From Janibacter anophelis NBRC 107843 (GTDB lineage: Bacteria > Actinomycetota > Actinomycetes > Actinomycetales > Dermatophilaceae): a stretch of DNA of 59,463 bases. The translations under genes were made by a program, and so were the position numbers. This document shows positions 1 to 7,080 of the stretch, one piece after another (the first letter of the stretch is position 1; each line of letters starts with the position of its first letter). Where the stretch lies: NCBI RefSeq assembly GCF_001570945.1, contig NZ_BCSQ01000015.1:1-59463 (forward strand). Reading direction: 5' to 3'. The notes beneath the pieces were generated by a model. The model searched no databases and had not been told where the DNA came from. It was given only the letters and a program-made list of their open reading frames with translations.

Positions 1-1
1 C

Positions 2-373
2 CACGACCCGGCATCGGCCGGGCTCGGGCCCGCCGAGGCGGGCGTCGCGGCCGTGGAGGACAAGCTACGGGTGTCTCCCTTCGTCGCCCCGGAGAGCAGG
101 GAGCTCGACGCGCTGGGTCTCGGCTCCACGGAGCTGGCCGCGGCCGCGCGGTTGGGGCGTCTGCTCCGGCTGCCCGACGAGGTCGTGCTACTGCCCGATG
201 CGCCGGCGCGCGCGATGCGGGTGCTGGCCGCGCTCGAGCAGCCCTTCACCCTGAGCCAGGCCCGGCAGGCCCTCGGGACCACGCGGCGCGTCGCGGTGCC
301 GCTGCTCGAACACCTCGATGCGCGTGGCTGGACCCGCCGGGTCGACGGGAGCCTGCGGCACGTCGTGCGCTAA
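2..373 (+). CDS. selB: SelB, selenocysteine-specific elongation factor (3' end only)
   Basis: The gene enters from the left edge; the frame is open from base 2 and ends at TAA 371-373, leaving about 123 residues. The visible part looks like the C-terminal winged-helix domain of SelB, the GTPase that delivers Sec-tRNA to UGA codons; the last winged helix normally binds the SECIS hairpin. The telling stretch is 'FTLSQARQALGTTRR' followed by 'PLLEHLDARGWTRR', a family hallmark. The GTPase domain lies outside the window. It implies selenoprotein synthesis in this organism, but no selenoprotein or tRNA-Sec is seen here. Its stop overlaps the convergent toxin gene by 4 nt. Confidence 0.8.
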   Translation, partial: HDPASAGLGPAEAGVAAVEDKLRVSPFVAPESRELDALGLGSTELAAAARLGRLLRLPDEVVLLPDAPARAMRVLAALEQPFTLSQARQALGTTRRVAVPLLEHLDARGWTRRVDGSLRHVVR

Positions 374-768
374 GCGGAGGTGCCGGGCCTGAGGACGTGG
401 AGGCCAGCTGACTCCGCCGCCGAACACAACTCCTGGTCGTAGGCGCCGATGACGTCGGCCTCGAGTCGGAGGGCAGTCGCCAGATGCAGCGCATCCTCGC
501 TGCGAAGGCCCCACCCGCTCGTGGCTGCGCGATTGAGGTCCTCGCGCGTCAGGTCGACGAGGGAGACCATGTCCAGCACCGCATTGACCTCGGCCACATC
601 CCAGACCGATCGCCGCTGCGCGGCGCAGTGCAGCTCGGTGAAGAGCAACCGCGAGGACAAGAGGACATCGGCTGCGTCCAAGGCGGTGAGGGCCTCCGCG
701 AGGGCGTCCGACTCCGGCTCGGTGGCCAGGAGCTTGAATGCCGCAGACGTGTCGAGGTAGACGATCAC
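370..768 (-). CDS. vapC: VapC-family PIN-domain toxin
   Basis: A 132-residue PIN-domain ribonuclease, normal size for VapC toxins. The N-terminal 'MIVYLDTSAAFKLL' carries the first acidic residue, 'LFTEL' the conserved Glu and 'SEDALHLATAL' the later Asp of the metal site. Such toxins cleave specific RNAs, often initiator tRNA or rRNA; the target here is unknown. The ATG overlaps the antitoxin stop by 4 nt (765-768), so the two are translationally coupled. A paralogous pair lies at 25.2-25.8 kb. Confidence 0.85.
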   Translation of the reverse strand: MIVYLDTSAAFKLLATEPESDALAEALTALDAADVLLSSRLLFTELHCAAQRRSVWDVAEVNAVLDMVSLVDLTREDLNRAATSGWGLRSEDALHLATALRLEADVIGAYDQELCSAAESAGLHVLRPGTSA

Positions 769-1025
769 CGGTCACCCCGGAGGTCCTGGAGGACCTCGGC
801 GGTGTCGACACCCTCGACGCGGCGGATCGCCATGAAGTCGCGCCGTTCCCTGGCCGGCTGCACCTGCCCCGCGGACTCGGCCTCCTCGAGGGCCGTGGTG
901 CCCAACGGGACCAACCGTGCGACCGGCTCCCCCCGGTTCGTGACGGTCAGGCTCTCGCCAGCGGCAACCCGACGCAAGACCTTCGGGCTGTCGTTGCGGA
1001 GCTCGCGGTGCGAGATGTTGGCCAT
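765..1025 (-). CDS. Phd/YefM-type antitoxin of the VapC pair
   Basis: An 86-residue antitoxin starting 'MANISHRELRND', the usual Phd/YefM DNA-binding N-terminus, and ending in a toxin-binding tail with 'LQDLRGDR'. An upstream in-frame start at 1061 exists, but 1025 fits the family start and sits 6 nt after a TACATT box, suggesting a leaderless transcript. It should neutralise the PIN toxin downstream and repress its own promoter. The antitoxin at 25557 shares the REL-RND motif near the N-terminus and the same LRGDR ending, so the two systems are recent or closely related paralogs. Confidence 0.85.
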   Translation of the reverse strand: MANISHRELRNDSPKVLRRVAAGESLTVTNRGEPVARLVPLGTTALEEAESAGQVQPARERRDFMAIRRVEGVDTAEVLQDLRGDR

Positions 1026-1040
1026 GTAGCAAATGTAGCA
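1023..1040 (-). promoter_or_regulatory. Promoter and operator of the first toxin-antitoxin operon
   Basis: On the minus strand a TACATT -10 box (1032-1037) lies 6 nt before the ATG at 1025. Two direct copies of GCTACA (plus-strand TGTAGC at 1025-1030 and 1034-1039) overlap the box and start codon, a natural antitoxin operator. Related CGTAGC copies flank the second toxin-antitoxin start near 25.82 kb. Confidence 0.5.
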
Positions 1041-1062
1041 ACTGGCGGGTCCATGGACCACG

Positions 1063-1169
1063 CCCCCGGCCGAACGAACTACTGCAGGCCGCCCTTCGTA
1101 GCGTCGGCAGCACCTCGAGGTACTGCTGACGAGACGAACTGCTGCCTGCAGTAGTTCGTAGGCCGGGGG
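1063..1169. repeat. Long inverted repeat between osmC-like gene and toxin-antitoxin operon
   Basis: Arms 1063-1089 and 1144-1169 are nearly perfect inverted copies of about 26 bp that include CGAACTACTGCAGGC and its complement. The 54-nt loop holds a second imperfect palindrome around CACCTCGAGGTA (about 1103-1123). It sits just beyond the stop of the OsmC gene and could end its transcript. No poly-T tract is obvious. Confidence 0.7.
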
Positions 1170-1178
1170 CCGGAGGGG

Positions 1179-1646
1179 TCAGGCGGCGGGCACCTCGACG
1201 GTCGTCGTCACCGGGACGCCGTGGGTGAGGTTGTCCAGGACGGGGCAGTGCGCGGCGACCTCCTGCTCGAGGCGGCGGTAGTCCGCCTCGCTCTCGGGGC
1301 CGCGCAGACGGACGGTGAGGTTGATGCCCTGGAATCCGGGGCGCACCGACTCATCCGTGCCGAGGAATCCGGCGAGGTCGAGGTCGCCGTCCAGCTCGAC
1401 GTCGACGCCGTCGAGACGCAGGCCGAGCTTGTCCGACCACACCTGGTAGCTGATGACCGTGCACGAGGCGAGGGCCGCGAGGAGGTGCTCGACGGGGTTG
1501 GCACCCTTGTCCGTCCCGCCGAGGGTCGGCGGCTCGTCGATGGTGTAGCTGAACTGGCGGCTCGTGATCGCCACCTCGGTCCCGGTGACGAGGGACCCGG
1601 AGGTCGAGACGTTGAGCAGGGTCGTGGGGGCAGCAGTGGCCGTCAT
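1179..1646 (-). CDS. OsmC/Ohr-family peroxiredoxin-like protein
   Basis: A 155-residue OsmC-family protein. These are cytoplasmic dimers that reduce organic hydroperoxides with two cysteines. Both are present: Cys62 in 'LAALASCTVIS' and Cys134 in 'AAHCPVLDNL'. The conserved Glu in 'NPVEHLLAAL' is also there. It is monocistronic, facing away from the FMN reductase-like gene at 1983. A putative RBS lies before the ATG at 1646. The closest subfamily is YhfA/OsmC-like; the substrate cannot be told from sequence. Confidence 0.85.
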   Translation of the reverse strand: MTATAAPTTLLNVSTSGSLVTGTEVAITSRQFSYTIDEPPTLGGTDKGANPVEHLLAALASCTVISYQVWSDKLGLRLDGVDVELDGDLDLAGFLGTDESVRPGFQGINLTVRLRGPESEADYRRLEQEVAAHCPVLDNLTHGVPVTTTVEVPAA

Positions 1647-1982
1647 GGATGGCTCCTCTGATCAAGGGCTCGTGGTGAACCCATCGCTTGGCACGGCCGG
1701 TCGACCGCGCCCAGGTCCTCACCCGGGGCACCCCACCGACAGGTGGAGGGTTGCCGCCCAGCGAGCCGGGGCTTCGCGCTGGGACTCATGACCTGTACAT
1801 AAGGTGACATGCGGTCATCCATAACGTCCAGTTATGTATCAGTGGTGGGACCGCGCATTCGCCCGGGCGGATGCGCGCACGGGAGGACCCCGCGACGCCG
1901 AGGCCCCGCCCGCGGGGACGGGTCCGGTCTAGCCTGAGGGAGCAGCCCCCTTCGCACTCCGCCGGCCCACCCAGGAGACGAC
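1647..1982. promoter_or_regulatory. Intergenic region with divergent promoters and palindromes
   Basis: This 336-bp gap between divergent osmC-like and FMN reductase-like genes has no convincing gene. It holds a small operator-like palindrome CATAAC-GTCCA-GTTATG (1820-1836), one copy of the 26-bp CGCGCAT...ATGCGCG palindrome (1852-1877), and one copy of the dispersed CGAAGGGGG motif on the minus strand (1946-1954), 29 bp before the start at 1983. The regulator acting at the small palindrome is unknown. Confidence 0.5.
1852..1877. repeat. Copy of the CGCGCAT-CCCGGG-ATGCGCG palindrome family
   Basis: A 26-bp palindrome with outer arms CGCGCAT and ATGCGCG around a central CCCGGG. Other copies lie at 11532-11557, 29483-29508, 36714-36821 (three, inside recD) and 43811-43877 (two). 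Here it stands between two divergent genes. Confidence 0.7.
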
Positions 1983-2708
1983 ATGACCGCATCGACGCCG
2001 ACCGTCCCGGACACCGCGGGCCTGCGCGCCCTCTACATCAACTGCACCCTCAACAAGTCCCCGGCCATGAGCCACACCCAGGGACTGATCGACCGGAGCG
2101 CGGCAATCATGACGGCAGCCGGCGTCTCGGTGGACCAGTTCCGCGCGGTCGACCACGACATCGCGACCGGCGTCTACCCCGACATGACCGAGCACGGGTG
2201 GGCGAGCGACGAGTGGCCGCAGCTGCTCGAGCGCGTGCTCGCGGCCGACATCCTCGTCATCGCCGGACCGATCTGGCTCGGCGACAACAGCTCGGTGACC
2301 CGTCGGGTGATCGAGCGCCTGTACAGCCACTCCGGGGAGCTCAACGAGCACGGGCAGTACGACTACTACGGCCGGGTCGGCGGCGCGCTGCTCACCGGCA
2401 ACGAGGACGGCATCAAGCACTGCTCGATGAACATCCTCTACAGCCTGCAGCACATCGGCTACGTCATCCCGCCGCAGGCCGACGCCGGCTGGATCGGTGA
2501 GGTGGGCCCGGGCCCGTCCTACCTCGACGAGGGATCCGGCGGCCCGGAGAACGACTTCACCAACCGCAACACAACCTTCATGACCCACAACCTCATGCAC
2601 CTGGCGGCGATGCTGCGCGCCGCCGGCGGGATCCCGGCCCAGGGCAACCGCGTCGACGAGTGGGAGGCCGGGTCCACGCCCGACTCCACCAATCCCGAGT
2701 ACCGCTGA
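1983..2708 (+). CDS. Flavodoxin-fold NAD(P)H:FMN reductase-like protein
   Basis: A 241-residue protein with a flavodoxin-like fold: a first strand 'LRALYINCTLNKSP' leading into the phosphate-binding loop, then 'DILVIAGPIWLGDNSSVT', the second flavin-contacting loop typical of NADPH-dependent FMN reductases. The C-terminal third (from about 150) is an insertion rich in Gly/Asn seen in some members. It probably binds FMN and reduces quinones or flavins in the cytoplasm; the substrate is unknown. The ATG follows 'ggagacgac'. It ends 9 bp from the convergent YczE-like gene. Confidence 0.75.
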   Translation: MTASTPTVPDTAGLRALYINCTLNKSPAMSHTQGLIDRSAAIMTAAGVSVDQFRAVDHDIATGVYPDMTEHGWASDEWPQLLERVLAADILVIAGPIWLGDNSSVTRRVIERLYSHSGELNEHGQYDYYGRVGGALLTGNEDGIKHCSMNILYSLQHIGYVIPPQADAGWIGEVGPGPSYLDEGSGGPENDFTNRNTTFMTHNLMHLAAMLRAAGGIPAQGNRVDEWEAGSTPDSTNPEYR

Positions 2709-2717
2709 GCGCCGGGG

Positions 2718-3389
2718 TCAGGCGTCGTCGTCCCGTCGCAACTCGACGGTGAAGAGGGGCAGGAAGAGCTGGGCGAGCGGCCCGATCGCGAGCGCGTAGA
2801 GCACGGTGCCGAGCCCCACGACACCCCCGAGGAACCACCCGACGACGACCACGGCGATCTCGATCCCGGTGCGCACCAACCGGATCGAGCCACCCGTCAC
2901 GCGCGCGATGCCGGTCATCAGGCCGTCGCGCGGGCCGGGGCCGAACTGCGAGCCGATGTACATCCCGGTCGCGATGCCGTTGAGCACGATGCCGCCGATG
3001 AGCAGCGCGAACCGCCAGCCCAGATGGGTGGGCGCCTCGAGGACGGAGAGCACGAGGTCGGCGGAGGGTCCGATGAGCAGCGCGTTGCCGATCGTGCCGA
3101 GACCGGGCTTCTGCCGCAACGGGATCCAGCCGAGGAGGACGAGCAGCGAGACGCCGATGACGATCGTGCCGAAGCTCAGCGGGATGTGGTGCGAGACGCC
3201 GACGTGCAGGACGTCCCACGGGATCTGGCCAAGCGTGCCGCGCAGGACCATCGCCATCGAGGCCCCGTAGAGGAAGAGCCCGACGAGCAGCAGCGGCAGG
3301 CGTACGCCGAGCCGGCCAGCCCGCAGCTGGGCCAGGGGGCCGATGTCGGCGAGCTGTCGCCCGCGGGGTGGCGCGTCGTTGGTCGTCAC
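2718..3389 (-). CDS. YczE/YitT-like integral membrane protein
   Basis: A 223-residue protein with about six membrane segments (near 31-50, 72-90, 99-117, 125-147, 176-195 and 196-213). It matches the YczE family, with the motifs 'GTLGQIPWDVLHVG' after the first helix and 'FGPGPRDGLMTG' after the fourth. The transport substrate of this family is not established. It lies 4 nt downstream of the TetR gene at 3394-4065 and is very probably co-transcribed with it, so its expression should respond to the same ligand. Confidence 0.8.
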   Translation of the reverse strand: MTTNDAPPRGRQLADIGPLAQLRAGRLGVRLPLLLVGLFLYGASMAMVLRGTLGQIPWDVLHVGVSHHIPLSFGTIVIGVSLLVLLGWIPLRQKPGLGTIGNALLIGPSADLVLSVLEAPTHLGWRFALLIGGIVLNGIATGMYIGSQFGPGPRDGLMTGIARVTGGSIRLVRTGIEIAVVVVGWFLGGVVGLGTVLYALAIGPLAQLFLPLFTVELRRDDDA

Positions 3390-3393
3390 CGGG

Positions 3394-4065
3394 TCAGCCT
3401 GCCTCCACGAGGCCGAGGGTGTCGACCTGCCGCTCCAGCAGCGCGGCGAAGAACTCGTCGGCCGGGTCCGCGCTGCCGACGAGGTGCCCGCCGAGCTCGA
3501 GCGTCACGGCCCCGACGAGCGCGGCCAGCTCCGCGATGACCGCGGCGGCGCGATCGCCCGTCAGACCGTCGGCGACCTCCGCGACCGTGGCCATCTGGGC
3601 CACAAGACCCGGCCGGACGAAGGGGGGCGCCTCCGCCCCCTTCGCCCCCACCTCGAGGAAGGGGGCCGCCACCGCCGCGGCCGCCGGGACCGTCTCGGGA
3701 GGGGCGACGTAGCCGGGGATGGGAGTGCCGTAGATGAGCTGGAACTCGTGCGGACGCCCCAGCGCCCAGGCGCGCAGCGCGTGGCCGAGGGCGACCCAGC
3801 GGCGGTCCGGACGGCGCGCGCCGACCTCGCCCAGCGCGCTCGCCAGCCCCTCGTAGCTCTCGAGGATCATCGCCGTGAGCAGCGCCTCCCGGGTCGGGAA
3901 GTACCGGTAGACCGCCGAGCTGACCATGCCGACCTCGCGGGCGACCGCCCGCATGGACAGCCCTCCCCCGCCGTGCTCGGCGATCTCCGCCCGCGCGGCC
4001 GCGAGGATCGCGGCGGTCGTCCGCGCCCTCGACTGCTCCCTGACTCCGACCATGCGACCGATCAT
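3394..4065 (-). CDS. TetR-family regulator with WHG-type C-terminal domain
   Basis: A 223-residue repressor. The HTH lies near residues 17-60 ('LSMRAVAREVGMVSSAVYRY') and is followed by a ligand domain of the WHG type ('RPHEFQLIYGTPIPGY'). A second start at 4053 (MVGVREQ) is possible. It is divergent from the membrane gene at 4164 and heads an operon with the YczE-like gene. Three palindromic sites lie in the shared promoter region, so it probably represses itself and both transport-like genes. The C-terminal half holds two clustered CGAAGGGGG motifs (3618 and 3636, opposite strands). Confidence 0.85.
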   Translation of the reverse strand: MIGRMVGVREQSRARTTAAILAAARAEIAEHGGGGLSMRAVAREVGMVSSAVYRYFPTREALLTAMILESYEGLASALGEVGARRPDRRWVALGHALRAWALGRPHEFQLIYGTPIPGYVAPPETVPAAAAVAAPFLEVGAKGAEAPPFVRPGLVAQMATVAEVADGLTGDRAAAVIAELAALVGAVTLELGGHLVGSADPADEFFAALLERQVDTLGLVEAG

Positions 4066-4075
4066 GGCACACGAG

Positions 4076-4144
4076 CGAGAGCACTGCTCTTGTCAAGAGC
4101 AGTGCTCTCGTCTACGGTTGACGCAACCGAGAGCACCGCTCTCA
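4076..4144. promoter_or_regulatory. Triple TetR operator between divergent genes
   Basis: Two operator units of the form GAGAGCA-C/G-TGCTCT form a 35-bp perfect palindrome (4076-4092 mirrored by 4094-4110 about T4093). A third copy, GAGAGCACCGCTCTC, lies at 4129-4143. The array fills the gap between the TetR start (4065) and the membrane gene start (4164), so one repressor can block both promoters. Confidence 0.85.
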
Positions 4145-4163
4145 TTGCGGGAAGAGGGACACC

Positions 4164-4856
4164 ATGCGATCGACCACCACCCACCACCTGGTCATGCCGG
4201 CCGCGTCGTCCGGCGTGCTCATCGCCGCCTACCTCCTGCTGCGGCCCTACGGCGACGCCGGCTCCCCGACCTCGCCCGAGGCGGCCGCGGCCTACGCAAG
4301 CACGTGGTGGGTCGTCGCCCACCTCGCCGGTGCCCTCGGGCTGGTCCAGCTGGCCCGCGTCGGGCTGCGCATCGACGACCTGCTCGGCACCACGACGACG
4401 ATGATCGCCCGCTGGGCAGGGCTCGCCGGCGCGACGCTCGTCCTGCCGGTCTACGGGGCCGAGACCTTCGGCCTGCACTCGGTCGGGCAGGCCGCCGCCA
4501 CGGACCCGTCGGTCATGTCACTGGTCGCCGGCGTGCGCGGCCAGGAGCACCCGGCGGGCATGACGATCTTCGGTCTCGGGCTGCTCCTGCTGGCCGTCAG
4601 CGGGATCGCGACGGCGCTCGCGTGGCGGGGCGCCGTGCGCTCGGGCCGGTGGACCGGGCCGGTTTGGGCCGCAACGCCGCTCGCCGTCGGCGCGGCGCTC
4701 GTGCTCCCGCAGTTCTTCCTGCCACCGGCGGGCCGGGTGGCCTTCGGGGTCGCCTACGCCGCGGCGGCCGCGCTCCTCGCGGTCACCGCCCAGTGGGCCG
4801 GCTCACGAGGGGGCGCGGGTGCCCCCTTCGTCCCGGCGGTGGAGGTCCGGGCCTGA
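4164..4856 (+). CDS. Six-helix membrane protein, function unknown
   Basis: A 230-residue hydrophobic protein with about six membrane segments (near 9-26, 48-66, 83-99, 132-155, 166-184, 191-212). A polar loop between helices 3 and 4 contains 'GAETFGLHSVGQ'. I do not recognise the family with confidence. It is divergent from a TetR gene and preceded by a triple TetR operator, so it is probably ligand-inducible. RBS-like 'gaagaggga' precedes the ATG. The 3' end carries a CGAAGGGGG motif read as Gly-Ala-Pro-Phe. Confidence 0.7.
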   Translation: MRSTTTHHLVMPAASSGVLIAAYLLLRPYGDAGSPTSPEAAAAYASTWWVVAHLAGALGLVQLARVGLRIDDLLGTTTTMIARWAGLAGATLVLPVYGAETFGLHSVGQAAATDPSVMSLVAGVRGQEHPAGMTIFGLGLLLLAVSGIATALAWRGAVRSGRWTGPVWAATPLAVGAALVLPQFFLPPAGRVAFGVAYAAAAALLAVTAQWAGSRGGAGAPFVPAVEVRA

Positions 4857-4870
4857 CGGACGCAGGGAGG

Positions 4871-5761
4871 TCAGTCGCCCACGATCTGCTTGCCGCGGGC
4901 GACGACCTTCTTGTCCGGGGCGTAGACGATCTGGGAGTCCTTGCCCTCGTACTCGAACTGGTTGAGGAAGAAGCGCATCGCGTTGATCCGGCCGCGCTTC
5001 TTGTCGTTGGACTTGATGACCGTCCACGGCGCGTGCTTGGTGTCGGTCCGCTCGAACATCGCCTCCTTGGCGGCGGTGTACGCGTCCCACTTGTCGAGGC
5101 TCTCGAGGTCCATCGGCGAGAGCTTCCACCGGCGCACCGGGTCGATCTGGCGGATGGCGAAGCGGGTGCGCTGCTCCTGCTGGGTCACGGAGAACCACAG
5201 CTTGGTCACGTGCACGCCCGCGTCGTTGAGCATCCGCTCGACCTTGGGCGCCTGGTCCATGAAGCCCTCGTACTGGTCGTCCGTGCAGAAGCCCATGACC
5301 CGCTCCACACCGGCGCGGTTGTACCAGGAGCGGTCGAAGAGGACGATCTCGCCGCTCGTCGGCAGGTGCTGCAGGTAGCGCTGGAAGTACCACTGGCCCA
5401 GCTCGCGGTCCGTGGGCTTGGTGAGCGCGACGACCCGGGCACCACGCGGGTTGAGGTGCTCGGTGAAGCGCTTGATCGTGCCGCCCTTGCCGGCCGCGTC
5501 GCGTCCCTCGAAGAGGAGGACGAACTTCTGCCCCGTGTCCTGCGCCCAGTACTGGAACTTCAGCAGCTCGATCTGCAGCAGGTACTTCTCGACGTCGTAG
5601 TCGTTGCGCGTCATCAGCTCGTTGTAGGGGTAGTTCTCCCGCCACGTCTCGACGGCCCGGCCGTCGGGCTGGATGAGCATCGGGTCGTCGCCCTGGTCGT
5701 CGCGGACGGTGTACCCCTCGGCGATGAGCCGGTCGATGTACTCGCGGAGGTTCTGCTGCAT
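4871..5761 (-). CDS. ppk2: Polyphosphate kinase 2 (class I PPK2)
   Basis: A 296-residue P-loop kinase, normal for single-domain PPK2. Class I members move phosphate between polyphosphate and nucleoside diphosphates. The Walker A motif is 'EGRDAAGKGGTIKRF'; the Walker B/lid motif is 'LFDRSWYNRAGVE'. ATG 5761 was chosen because the protein then begins at 'MQQNLREYIDRL', right at the family start. The open frame runs on upstream only through the 36-bp tandem repeats and encodes low-complexity Arg/Pro/Ser/Leu repeats there, not a real extension. It faces away from ybaK. Confidence 0.92.
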   Translation of the reverse strand: MQQNLREYIDRLIAEGYTVRDDQGDDPMLIQPDGRAVETWRENYPYNELMTRNDYDVEKYLLQIELLKFQYWAQDTGQKFVLLFEGRDAAGKGGTIKRFTEHLNPRGARVVALTKPTDRELGQWYFQRYLQHLPTSGEIVLFDRSWYNRAGVERVMGFCTDDQYEGFMDQAPKVERMLNDAGVHVTKLWFSVTQQEQRTRFAIRQIDPVRRWKLSPMDLESLDKWDAYTAAKEAMFERTDTKHAPWTVIKSNDKKRGRINAMRFFLNQFEYEGKDSQIVYAPDKKVVARGKQIVGD

Positions 5762-5823
5762 GAGGTGTGGATACCACGGCGAGGTGACCGGCAGGTGACG
5801 ATGTACTGGCCGAGGCCACCACG

Positions 5824-6002
5824 CTGGCCGAGGTGCGAGGGACGAGCCTCGACCCAATGCTGGCCGAGGTGCGAGGAATGAGCCTCGACCCAATGCTGGC
5901 CGAGGTGCGAGGAACGAGCCTCGAGGCCCGCTGGCCGAGGTGCGAGGGACGAGCCTCGACCCAATGCTGGCCGAGGCGCGAGGAACGAGCCTCGAGGCCC
6001 GG
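5824..6002. repeat. Five tandem copies of a 36-bp hairpin unit
   Basis: Units begin with CTGGCCGAGG at 5824, 5860, 5896, 5931 and 5967 and are 35-36 bp long. Each holds CGAGG-TGCG then CGAGCCTCG, which can fold into a short hairpin. Units alternate between endings CGACCCAATG and CGAGGCCCG. The array fills most of the gap between the divergent ppk2 and ybaK genes. Single, more degenerate relatives lie at 6981, 7991, 23815 and inside recC at 30505. Confidence 0.9.
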
Positions 6003-6017
6003 TGGCAGGCTGGCCCC

Positions 6018-6524
6018 ATGGCCAAGAGGACGAAGGGCGGCGGCGCCACCCCTGCGACGCGGGCTCTGGCGGCGGCAGGCCTCACGTACACGGAGCACCC
6101 GTACGAGCACGACCCCGCCGCGCCCTCCTACGGCCTCGAGGCGGCCGAGGTCCTCGGGGAGCCGCCCGAGCGGGTCTTCAAGACCCTGCTCGCCCAGACG
6201 GACCTGCCTCGCGACCACGGGCTCGTCGTCGGGATCGTGCCCGTCGCGGGCCAGCTCGACCTCAAGGCCCTGGCCGCTGCGGTCGGGGCGAAGAAGGCGA
6301 CGATGGCCGACCCCGCCCTCGCGGAGCGCACCACCGGGTACGTGGTCGGCGGCATCAGCCCGATCGGCCAGAAGCGCCCTCTCACGACGGTCCTCGACGA
6401 GTCGGCGCTGGGGCACGACACGGTCTTCGTCAGCGGTGGGCGACGTGGGCTCGACCTGGAGATCGCGCCGGAGGACCTCGTCCGGGCCACGACCGCAGTG
6501 ACGGCGGCCATCGCGAGAGTCTGA
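6018..6524 (+). CDS. ybaK: YbaK/EbsC-type Cys-tRNA(Pro) deacylase
   Basis: A 168-residue protein of the YbaK/ProX trans-editing family, which hydrolyses Cys-tRNA made in error by prolyl-tRNA synthetase. The key lysine is in 'ERVFKTLLAQ' near residue 56, and the later conserved stretch 'YVVGGISPIGQKRPL' is intact. The start at 6018 gives 'MAKRTKGGGATPATRAL', the usual N-terminus. A CAGGCT box lies 6 nt upstream, so the message may be leaderless. The 36-bp repeat array ends only 15 bp before the start codon. Confidence 0.9.
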   Translation: MAKRTKGGGATPATRALAAAGLTYTEHPYEHDPAAPSYGLEAAEVLGEPPERVFKTLLAQTDLPRDHGLVVGIVPVAGQLDLKALAAAVGAKKATMADPALAERTTGYVVGGISPIGQKRPLTTVLDESALGHDTVFVSGGRRGLDLEIAPEDLVRATTAVTAAIARV

Positions 6525-6535
6525 GACGCGACTGC

Positions 6536-6616
6536 GTGTCGTACTGCAGTTCGGCTCACCGGCCACGAGAGATCGCGGGCAGCAAGGGCGCGCCACCACG
6601 AACTGCAGTACGACAC
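6536..6616. repeat. Perfect 18-bp inverted repeat between convergent genes
   Basis: Arms 6536-6553 (GTGTCGTACTGCAGTTCG) and 6599-6616 are exact inverted copies with a 45-nt loop. It lies between the convergent ends of ybaK and the DUF952 gene, where it could act as a two-way terminator, although the loop is long and no T-tract is seen. It shares CTGCAG and TTCG with the inverted repeat at 1063-1169. Confidence 0.85.
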
Positions 6617-6626
6617 ACCTCCGAGC

Positions 6627-6962
6627 TCAGCGCTCGAGCGGGTCGACCTGACTGACGCACCCCACCGGCAGGTCGCCGCCATAGACGTGCGGGAAGAGCT
6701 CGTCACCACCGAGGACCGCGGGCTCGTAGCGCACATCGAGGCCGTGGACGCCCAGGGACTGCTCGTCGAGGGTGAGCACGAGCAGCGGCTCGTTGACGCC
6801 GGCATAGAACCGGCCCAACACCCCGGCGAGCTGCTCCGCCGAGCCGCTGCAGTGCATGAACCCCTCCTCGGCGATGGAGCGGCCGAGCGTCGAGACCGGG
6901 TAGGTGCCGGTCTGCTGCGCAGCCTGCCAGTCGGACTCGAGGGCGATGTGCTGGAGCGTCAT
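6627..6962 (-). CDS. DUF952 domain protein
   Basis: A 111-residue cytoplasmic protein of the DUF952 family, seen in 'MTLQHIALESDWQAAQ' at the start, 'GFMHCSGSAEQLAGVLGRF' in the middle and 'FPHVYGGDLPV' near the end. The conserved His/Cys/Ser patch suggests an enzyme, but no reaction is established for the family. ATG 6962 gives the family start; longer in-frame reading upstream runs through a repeat and is unlikely. A CACCAT box lies 6 nt upstream of the ATG. Confidence 0.8.
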   Translation of the reverse strand: MTLQHIALESDWQAAQQTGTYPVSTLGRSIAEEGFMHCSGSAEQLAGVLGRFYAGVNEPLLVLTLDEQSLGVHGLDVRYEPAVLGGDELFPHVYGGDLPVGCVSQVDPLER

Positions 6963-6980
6963 GGGTCCATGGTGCCCCCT

Positions 6981-7012
6981 TCGAGGCTCGTCGCAGGGCT
7001 CCTCGCACCTCA
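6981..7012. repeat. Degenerate copy of the CGAGGCTCG...CACCTC repeat
   Basis: CGAGGCTCG followed by a short spacer and CTCGCACCTC matches the core of the repeat family seen at 7991, 23815 and in the 36-bp array. It lies between the divergent DUF952 and AraC genes, next to a CGAAGGGGG motif (6975-6983, minus). Confidence 0.5.
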
Positions 7013-7080
7013 GGGAGCGTGTCAGGCTCGGCCGTGGGCGGCCTCGCACCCGAGGGAGCCGCAGGCGCGATACTCGACAG

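Noticed and set aside
5824-6002. Tandem repeats as a CRISPR array
   Set aside because: Units are contiguous without unique spacers, and no cas genes are near.
5762-6091. N-terminal extension of ppk2 through the repeats
   Set aside because: The extra residues come only from the 36-bp repeats (Gly-Ser-Phe-Leu-Ala-Pro-Arg-Pro) and the family start is at 5761.
4803-6599. Very long minus-strand open frame (598 codons) covering ppk2 and the tandem repeats
   Set aside because: It is a GC-rich shadow frame with Arg/Ala/Pro-rich translation; ppk2 in another frame has all family motifs.
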